Shown piece after piece: positions 57,688 through 64,000 of a DNA stretch of 64,000 nucleotides. The DNA comes from Siphonodentalium dalli (taxonomy: Eukaryota > Mollusca > Scaphopoda > Gadilida > Siphonodentaliidae): the NCBI GenBank assembly GCA_032622095.1, contig CP136062.1:230966578-231030577 (forward strand), given 5' to 3'. The position numbers and the translations under genes are program-made. Position 1 is the first letter of the stretch; the number at the start of each line of letters is the position of its first letter. The notes beneath the pieces are model-generated. The model worked only from the letters and a program-made list of their open reading frames with translations, was not told the DNA's origin and did not search any database.

Positions 57688-57706
57688 GTTTATATAGATA
57701 ACTTAC

Positions 57707-57779
57707 CAAGTTCTATTCTCCGTCTCTTAAATCCCTTAGCAAACTGTTCAAGTTCCTCCAAATCAACATTTTCTTCAGG
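57707..57779 (-). CDS. POU2F: POU2F-like exon, start of POU-specific domain
   Basis: A 73-bp exon between CTTTCAG (acceptor at 57780-57782) and the donor GTAAGT. It encodes PEENVDLEELEQFAKGFKRR-RIEL plus the first base of a glycine codon that is completed in the next exon (G|GA). This is helix 1 of the POU-specific domain, with the family signature DLEELEQFAK-x-FK-x-RRI. It starts in phase 0 and ends in phase 1, matching both neighbouring exons. The intron at this place is one I recall from other POU2F genes. Confidence 0.95.
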
Positions 57780-57990
57780 CTGAAAGGGAGATAATTTAAA
57801 TCCACATTTCAAATAAATTAGGTTGTTAGGACGATAGAAAGATTTCAGTCAGACATGGTGTGATATTTGGGGTGTTTCAATACAAAAATAGCATCATCTG
57901 TTTTTAGAAAGCTTTATATCGAAAATATATCTGAATGTCCAATTATCTGGGTTGGAATCTAATTGTTCAATTCAACAACTGGTTTGATTA

Positions 57991-58140
57991 TGTACAGCAA
58001 TGCCCTAAATAATCGACTCCTTAACCAAAGCAGAATTATGGATAATTTTTCAGGATTTAGTCGGAAATATGGCTTGTTGCCATTCATCGGAAAGCTCTGT
58101 TGGTTAAGGAGTCGATTATTTAGAGCATTACTGTATATGC
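57991..58140. repeat. Inverted repeat, ~42-bp arms
   Basis: AAATAATCGACTCCTTAACC and GGTTAAGGAGTCGATTATTT with flanking GCAATG/GCATTAC pairing. MITE-like, in a POU2F intron. Confidence 0.85.
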
Positions 58141-58379
58141 AATGCTTCTAACAGGGATTTTGCTTGTCTCTACACAAGCTATACCAAGTCTTCTCCCTAT
58201 GGGAGACTCATATTTATACAAGTGCACCGCTAGGCGGAGGTAACGCCCCCGACTGTACAATCAGAGAAACTTTCTGGTTAAGCGCTATAAAAATGCCACA
58301 TGTTGTTCTATATTAGCTTCAAATTTGGTCTGGTGCCACAAAAATAGAAGGAAAACTGAATTTTCTAAAAAAAATAATA

Positions 58380-58992
58380 TTTTTTAAGTCGAAAAAGGGT
58401 CATAACTCTCACAAAAATTATCCGATTGAACCGAAATTTTACCTTGACCTGTATTGCGATATTGGTAATACACAAAAAAACGGGTTTTGCAAATAAATAA
58501 TCCAAAATCAAGTTATCATCTGGAAACCAAAAAAAGTAGCAGAAAATTGAATTTACTAAGTCAAAAAAGGGGTGTAACTCTGGAAAAAATGGGCGGACGA
58601 AACCACGGCTGTGGGGAAATCTTGTCCCCCCGACTGGTCTATTGGCATACCAAAGATCAACTGAATTGAATTAGCGAAACCAAAGTTATGAGTTGAAACG
58701 TTCGTATGCCACAGAAAACTGAATTTTCTAAGTCCAAAAAGGGGCGTAACTCTGGAAAAAATGGGCGGACGAAACCGCAGTTATGGGGAAATCTTGTCCC
58801 CCCGGCTGGTCTATTAGCATACCAAAGATCAACTGAATCGAGTTAGCGAAACCAAAGTTATGAGTTGAAATGTTCGTACGGACGGAAGGACGGACGGAAG
58901 GACGGACGGAAGGACGGACGGACGGAAGGACGGACGGACGGAGGGCTCCACTATATACCCCCAAATCTCCATCGGAGATCGGGGGCATAATA
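58380..58992 (+). repeat. Modular repeat R3 with (GGAC/GGAA)n and terminal hairpin
   Basis: Units near 58382, 58556 and 58730 begin AAGTC-AAAAAGGGG/T-ATAACTC. The last two (about 174 bp) are about 95% alike and include GAAACCAAAGTTATGAGTTG. Then come a CGGACGGAAGGA tract (58877-58941), CTCCACTATATA and the hairpin CCCCCAAATCTCC-ATC-GGAGATCGGGGG (58958-58985), ending CATAATAAG. It lies in a POU2F intron. Confidence 0.8.
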
Positions 58993-59072
58993 AGGGACTA
59001 CATTAAGAATTTTTTTTTTATAATAACTCGAGAAATCAAGATAAATCACACATAGGAATGTAATAAATATAG

Positions 59073-59190
59073 AATACACCCATAGCAGCCGAGAATACCA
59101 AGTTTTAACCACAACCCTTTTGGTGAGTGGTTAAATCCACAATATCACGAGTGGTTAAAATTTTTTACTCTTGGCTACTATGGGTGTATT
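59073..59190. repeat. Hairpin MITE with AATACACCCATAG ends
   Basis: AATACACCCATAGCAGCC and GGCTACTATGGGTGTATT are inverted. Inner GTTTTAACCAC and GTGGTTAAAA pair as well. Confidence 0.8.
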
Positions 59191-59265
59191 TTATTTATGC
59201 CATAATTATTATTTTGATTTGTTCCACGAATTCAACTAATCTGCTGTTTACTTTGAATGTGTATC

Positions 59266-59656
59266 CACACCAAGAGAACACACACAATAAGGAATGTGTG
59301 TCACACCAAGAGAACACACACAATAAGGAATGTGTGTCACACCAAGAGAACACACACAATAAGGAATGTGTGTCACACCAAGAGAACACACACAATAAGG
59401 AATGTGTGTCACACACACAATAAGGAATGTGTGTCACACCAAGAGAACACACACAATAAGGAATGTGTGTCACACCAAGAAAACACACACAATAAGGAAT
59501 GTGTGTCACACCATGAGAACACACACAATAAGGAATGTGTGTCACACCAAGAGAACACACACAATAAGGAATGTGTGTCACACCAAGAGAACACACACAA
59601 TAAGGAATGTGTGTCACACCAAGAGAACACACACAATAAGGAATGTGTGTCACACA
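59266..59656 (+). repeat. 36-bp minisatellite, about 11 copies
   Basis: The unit is CACCAAGAGAACACACACAA-TAAGGAATGTGTGTCA. ACACACA and TGTGTGT within each unit can pair. Frames HQENTHNKECVS and the minus equivalents are repeat artefacts. Confidence 0.95.
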
Positions 59657-60003
59657 TTGTGATGCATTCATTTACGTCATGACATTGGCCTGTTTCTGAG
59701 CGATCAGTCACTTGGAATTACCATGCATATGTTTCCCAGTTCATAACACTAGCAAGCTACAATGTTGTACATTTGATTGAAATGCAGGCAATTTTACCTA
59801 TATCTAATCTATATCATGACAACTTCCAATTTTAAATGAAAGTGACATAGGAACAATTTTGCTAACTACGATGTAGTTCTACTATGGGTATACACATTTA
59901 GCACATGAAATTACGTTTGAACATTTACACCCACAGTAGAAATTTGTATCTACAGTAGGAAGCTGTATACCCTCAGTAGGGTGTAAAGATGAAGTTTACA
60001 AAA
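59657..60003. other. POU2F intron sequence, no feature
   Basis: AT-rich intronic DNA. CACAGTAGAAATTTGTATC and related short words repeat loosely near 59930-59980. Confidence 0.35.
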
Positions 60004-60098
60004 TAGGTGTTATACACACAATAGAATAGGTGTTATACACACAATAGAATAGGTGTTATACACACAATAGAATAGGTGTTATACACACAATAGAATAG
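60004..60098. repeat. 23-bp tandem repeat, 4 copies
   Basis: The unit is AATAGGTGTTATACACACAATAG-type, just downstream of the duplicated POU2F donor. Confidence 0.9.
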
Positions 60099-60114
60099 CC
60101 AATTATGGTACAAA

Positions 60115-60224
60115 ATGATTTACCTCGAAGGCCAGCGAATATTAAATGATCTTGTATTTCCATGGATTTATTACGTATAATGAAATGATTTACCTCGAGG
60201 CCCGCGAGTGTTATATGATCCTGT
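60115..60224 (-). repeat. Direct duplication of the POU2F exon 3' end and donor
   Basis: ATGATTTACCTCGA...ATGATCYTGT occurs at 60115-60154 and 60185-60224 (spacing 70 bp, about 33 of 40 alike). On the coding strand both copies contain CCTYGAG-GTAAATCAT, so each could act as a 5' splice site. The inner one (60194) keeps the frame into the next exon. Confidence 0.75.
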
Positions 60225-60412
60225 GGTAGTGATACTAGTGATGGGGAGTCGAGAATGCTGGAATGATTGTGTTTGGTGCTGTCGACGTTCACAATCATTG
60301 GCTTCGGGTCCATGGTGATGCTTGGCAAGGATTTGGTTGGCGTCTGTATCATGGGCTGCATCAGAGGCTGGGTTTGTTGAACAGGATTCATTGTCTGTAG
60401 AACAGGGACTGC
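60194..60412 (-). CDS. POU2F: POU2F-like exon upstream of the POU domain
   Basis: 219 bp (73 codons), phase 0 at both ends, between the acceptor TTTTTCAG and the donor GAG|GTAAAT. It starts AVPVLQTMNPVQQTQPLMQP and continues with proline-, serine- and methionine-rich sequence to DHITLAGLE. Glutamine- and proline-rich composition is usual in the region before the POU domain of Oct-1/2, where it serves in activation. It joins in frame to the exon at 57779. A near-copy of its donor lies 70 bp downstream. Confidence 0.8.
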
Positions 60413-60456
60413 CTGAAAAATATTAATATTAAAGATGCGTAATCCGAATTAATGCT

Positions 60457-60655
60457 CCCAAATTACTATTTCTTTGGTTTCGGGGGTAAAAAAATATGTT
60501 TGGGAAATTATATACCATAGTTGACATAGTTAGCATTATTTTGTTGTATTATAAATTAATAGATTCTGATAACTAAAGCGTATTTTGAAGAAATCTTGTT
60601 GTTGTTGTTGTAACTTGATGCTATGGGGACCGTCTGATCTTATTGAGTACCTTTA
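60457..60655. mobile_element. Diverged, internally deleted T2/Kolobok-like MITE
   Basis: AAATTACTATTTCTTTGGTT-TCGGGGGTAAAA, (TTG)n and GATCTTATTGAGTACCTTTA match parts of the MITE family. The left terminus is lost. It lies in a POU2F intron. Confidence 0.65.
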
Positions 60656-60839
60656 TTGCATGTATAACTCTTAACACCAAGTGACGTGATTTGATGTGTC
60701 TGTTCAATACCTCTGATGTTGCTCTGGTGAACACCCAGTCTATGGATAACATCAAAACGCAAGTTAAATATGATTTTCGGGGGGTAATAAATAAAGTCTT
60801 CTCTATATAGCGATGGCATTTTCGTGGGATAGTAAATCA

Positions 60840-61710
60840 TGTCTTCTCTATATAGCGGCGTAATAGGATTTTACGAAGGGGATATGAGAAATATTGTCCT
60901 TGTAAATGCTGTCTTCTCTATATAGCGACGGCATGTTATGTGGGGTATTAAATCATGTCTTCTCTATATAGCGACGGCATGTTATGTGGGGTATTAAATC
61001 ATGTCTTCTCTATATAGTGACGGCATGTTATGTGGGGTATTAAATGATGTCTTCTCTATATAGCGACGGCATGTTATGTGGGGTATTAAATGATGTCTTC
61101 TCTATATAGCGACGGCATGTTATGTGGGGTATTAAATGATGTCTTCTCTATATAGCGACGGCATGTTATGTGGGGTATTAAATGATGTCTTCTCTATATA
61201 GCGACGGCATGTTATGTGGGGTATTAAATGATGTCTTCTCTATATAGCGACGGCATGTTATGTGGGGTATTAAATGATGTCTTCTCTATATAGCGACGGC
61301 ATGTTATGTGGGGTATTAAATGATGTCTTCTCTATATAGCGACGGCATGTTATGTGGGGTATTAAATGATGTCTTCTCTATATAGCGACGGCATGTTATG
61401 TGGGGTATTAAATGCTGTCTTCTCTATATAGCGACGGCATGTTATGTGGGGTATTAAATGATGTCTTCTCTATATAGCGACGGCATGTTATGTGGGGTAT
61501 TAAATGATGTCTTCTCTATATAGCGACGGCATGTTATGTGGGGTATTAAATGATGTCTTCTCTATATAGCGACGGCATGTTATGTGGGGTATTAAATGAT
61601 GTCTTCTCTATATAGCGACGGCATGTTATGTGGGGTATTAAATGATGTCTTCTCTATATAGCGACGGCATGTTATGTGGGGTATTAAATCATGTCTTCTC
61701 TATATAGTGA
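60840..61710 (+). repeat. 46-bp minisatellite in POU2F intron, about 17-18 copies
   Basis: The unit is GATGTCTTCTCTATATAGCG-ACGGCATGTTATGTGGGGTA-TTAAAT. The central copies are nearly identical. The flanking units at 60780-60900 and 61690-61830 are diverged, as expected if the array grew from its middle. Confidence 0.95.
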
Positions 61711-62012
61711 TGGCATTTTTTGCGGTGTAATACTGATTTTACGAAGGGGATATGAGAATGTCCTTGTAAATCTTGTCTCCTCTATATAGTGACGGCATTT
61801 TCACGGGGTTGTAAATAATGACTTTTTTTGGTTTTGGGATTGTGAAAAACGATAAATATTCACATTGACACTCTAACAGGTAACTATAGACCAGCCTTCT
61901 GGAGAAAATTGAAAAAAAAAATAGAGGCAGGTAAGAAAATCTCAACCAGGCAGGGTATCGGAAACAAAGAGTTTTTTTTTTTGGCCTAATCATTTTAACC
62001 AGTGATTCTTAC
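61711..62012. other. POU2F intron sequence
   Basis: Diverged end of the 46-bp array, then AT-rich DNA with poly-A and poly-T runs. No exon seen. Confidence 0.4.
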
Positions 62013-62072
62013 CTGTAAGAGATTCTGTGGTTGTTGAACTGAAGGCAAGGAGGTCTTGATGACGTTAAGATT
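62013..62072 (-). CDS. POU2F: POU2F-like small upstream exon
   Basis: 60 bp (20 codons, phase 0 at both ends), with acceptor ATTCCAG and donor CAG|GTAAGA. It encodes NLNVIKTSLPSVQQPQNLLQ, glutamine-rich like the following exon, and joins it in frame. Support is the good splice sites, the matching phase and the composition. The residues alone are not diagnostic. Earlier exons and the promoter are expected to the right of the window. Confidence 0.65.
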
Positions 62073-62651
62073 CTGGAATGAGTTTAAACTTCAGTTATTG
62101 ATTCTTAAGATAAGGTCTACCTTCAAACACTTATAAATACATCAAAAGTGTTTACTTTTATTAAATTAGATTTGTGTTAGAGAGAAAGAGAGATAATCTT
62201 TTATTAACATGACAAGAGTATCCACAATAAATAGGTGTATTGCACAAACAAATAGTGATATTGCACCCTGCCACATGGGGGCTATAAGTCACGCTAATAT
62301 TATGTAAGAATAACTGAAAAAACACATGAAAAACATCTGATGTCACCAATATTGTCTGAAAATGTGGCCCTTCCTGACATTTTTTGTTTATACACAATAA
62401 TATTTACATTTGTTTACATTGTGGAACTTAGGTTACAAGGATGTATGAAGCAGTTCAGCAGAAAATAATTATCTCGCCATCCACCACTTGGAGCAAACAA
62501 ACAATTCCTACACAATTGAATAGCTTACAAAATGATCGAGAGTAATATTAATATCTTCATGTAAAACAATCACAAAAACAACAGCTGAACTGCAGTTATT
62601 TAGTATAAACTGTGTTTGTAGACTTTGTAAGGCTTAAAAAAGGTGTCCTTG
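62073..62651. other. POU2F intron, no feature
   Basis: AT-rich. A 78-codon minus frame (62161-62397) has no domain or splice support. Confidence 0.4.
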
Positions 62652-62655
62652 TTAA

Positions 62656-63010
62656 CCCTTTACCCAACAAACCAGCCAAAACCGGCCAAATAAAGCTTCA
62701 ACAGCCTAAAATATCTTCGGTCTGTCTCAATAGAACCATACAAATATGGATATCATTGGAACCGGCTCCTTGACCACATTGTGATAGTTACAGTTATGCC
62801 ATAGGTCGCCTCGCATATATAAGAGAATGCATTGGCCTAAAAAAAATCGTTTTTTAACACTTTTTACCATTTTTTCTTACATTCTTTAACAATTTTATAA
62901 TTTTTAATGTGTTAAGCCAATGCATTCTCTTATATATGCGATGCAACCTATGGTCGACTCGCATATATAAGAGAATGCATTGGCACAGGGCCCTTCTGTT
63001 GGGTAAAGGG
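62656..63010. mobile_element. piggyBac-like MITE, copy C
   Basis: The CCCTTTACCCAACA...TGTTGGGTAAAGGG ends and TTAA duplications (62652-62655 and 63011-63014) are present. One arm of the first internal palindrome is missing (CAGTTATGCC joins directly to ATAGGTCGCC), shortening the element to 355 bp. Confidence 0.85.
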
Positions 63011-63014
63011 TTAA

Positions 63015-64000
63015 CTGACATTTATAGGGGGTGGGGGATAAGGTGGGGGGATAAGATGTCCTTGCTAACAGTCATTTATAGGGTGTGGGGCAGGATAAGA
63101 TGTCCTTGCTAACAGTCATTGAACCTAAACTTGGTTCTGCAGTTCTGTGTTTGTAAACTTTGTAAGTTGGTTATGGTTAGAGTCAGGGTCAGTTTTTTTA
63201 TAATAATATATAACAGTTTTGTATAGCGTAAATTCCACCGAAATGCTCTAAAGTGCTTGACATGTTAAACATAAAATACAATTGCAAACATGGACATCAA
63301 CAAAAAAGTGAAACATTGAGGGGGTGGGTGGAGTCAGGATAAGGTGTCCTTGCTGACAAACAAACAACCTAAACTTGGTTCTGCAGTAGTATCTGTGTTT
63401 GTAAACTGTGTAAGTTGGTTATGGTTAGGGTCCGAGTCATTACGTGCGCTCGCGCAACAGTATGGCGATCAGACAGATTTGTAGGTTGGTGTCACTCTAC
63501 TCCGTTTCACTCCATGACGTCACCAAAAACGACGTAAAACCTCGTGGCGTTCTGACATTTTTACTGTGCCGCGTTTTTGCTATGTTTATTTTATGTGTTG
63601 TTTTCGATTATTTGTTTGTCGCCGATATCGCCATTTGTCGGGATTCCCTGTTTCTATATTTAAAACTGGCATGCTTGTAGTGAGCCTCGATTTCACTTTT
63701 TTCTCCCAGGTCAAAATATGTCAGAGTTATGACAAAAATAGATCGACCTACATTTTCTCCATCAGAACTCTACATCAAAGAGTCTATAGGCTCCTTCGGG
63801 ACCTACATAGACTCCTTCATTTTTGGTTCGTGCGAAGACCTCTTTTTATCGTGCGGGAAAAGAGAGACATTCAAAACGCGATTCCGTAATTCGACGCAAT
63901 AGGCTGAATAGCCTAACCTTCAGCCGAGTTCCGGGTCAAATACGACGAATGACGTAACACAAAACAAAACGCATTTGTTGACACAAACACCGTTTGAAGA
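63015..64000. other. Unassigned sequence with a repeated motif
   Basis: GGATAAGRTGTCCTTGCT and CTAAACTTGGTTCTGCAGT recur two to three times (63040-63420) and flank AT-rich DNA. Overlapping short frames at 63.44-63.89 kb show no family signature. No further POU2F exon was recognised. Confidence 0.4.

Larger units (their letters stand above)
54587..57706 (-). other. POU2F intron rich in hairpin elements
   Basis: GT (57705-57706) to AG (54587-54588) interrupts the POU-specific domain after ...RRRIEL. It contains the hairpin MITEs, a repeat X copy and two further inverted repeats listed separately. The rest (for example 55700-56100 and 56780-57180) is AT-rich and shows nothing recognisable. Confidence 0.85.

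Noticed and set aside
59195-59682. Histidine/cysteine-rich repeat ORFs on both strands
   Set aside because: Produced by the 36-bp minisatellite. Frames are open on both strands.
63444-63889. Overlapping ORFs of 78 and 107 codons at the right end
   Set aside because: No domain, signal or splice evidence. They overlap in different frames.

Overview
The window is animal nuclear DNA dominated by transposable elements and minisatellites. One host gene can be recognised: a class II POU-domain transcription factor (POU2F/Oct-1-like), on the minus strand between 62.1 and 53.9 kb and split by introns with normal GT/AG boundaries. The most likely source is a lophotrochozoan, probably a mollusc. This is an inference from the repeat repertoire: tRNA-derived SINEs, Helitrons ending in hairpin-CTAG, (ACGG)n repeats ending in a C5/G5 hairpin, animal-type copia, and T2/Kolobok-like and piggyBac-like MITEs. 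Nothing in the sequence names the species.

Layout. 0.9-4.3 kb: a degenerate Ty1/copia retrotransposon whose reverse transcriptase is split by a tRNA-derived SINE with a 13-bp target duplication. 5-12 kb: modular tandem repeats, some ending in (ACGG)n plus a hairpin. 13-16 kb: non-coding DNA with a striking cluster of the 12-mer AAGATACGTTAC. 17.1-18.0 kb: a probable minus-strand Helitron. 20.3-22.6 kb: a 5'-truncated LINE carrying a nested MITE and a nested Helitron. 22.6-28.4 kb: foldback and hairpin elements, a second MITE copy and a second SINE. 28.6-38 kb: a Jockey-like LINE relic running into a 45/58-bp minisatellite with higher-order structure. That array was entered by a 1.9-kb element with long terminal inverted repeats and 9-bp target duplications, and by a LINE with an open RT frame and 13-bp target duplications. 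38.1-45.8 kb: a piggyBac-like MITE, two abutting Helitrons, a 4-kb LINE nested in the second Helitron, two MITEs nested in that LINE, a further Helitron and a possible Penelope-like fragment. 46.2-51.5 kb: an RT fragment, then two large minisatellites (39 bp and 48/56 bp units), the first flanked by inverted arms. 52.6-62.1 kb: the POU2F gene, with its introns and 3' flank full of hairpin MITEs, two small minisatellites and a second piggyBac-like MITE. 62.6-64 kb: a third piggyBac-like MITE and unassigned sequence.

Function. The only likely cellular function is the POU2F regulator: a POU-specific domain plus homeodomain that binds octamer DNA. Its upstream exons lie to the right of the window. 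The other coding traces are relics or truncated copies of selfish elements. Their nesting order can be read from target duplications, interrupted reading frames and one paralogous empty site. I found no prokaryote-style operon, CRISPR array, rRNA gene or functional tRNA gene, and no clearly new multi-gene system. The most interesting signals are structural: the AAGATACGTTAC cluster, the double MITE insertion, the minisatellite framed by inverted arms, the hairpin family around POU2F, and the duplicated splice donor and C-terminal coding end of POU2F.
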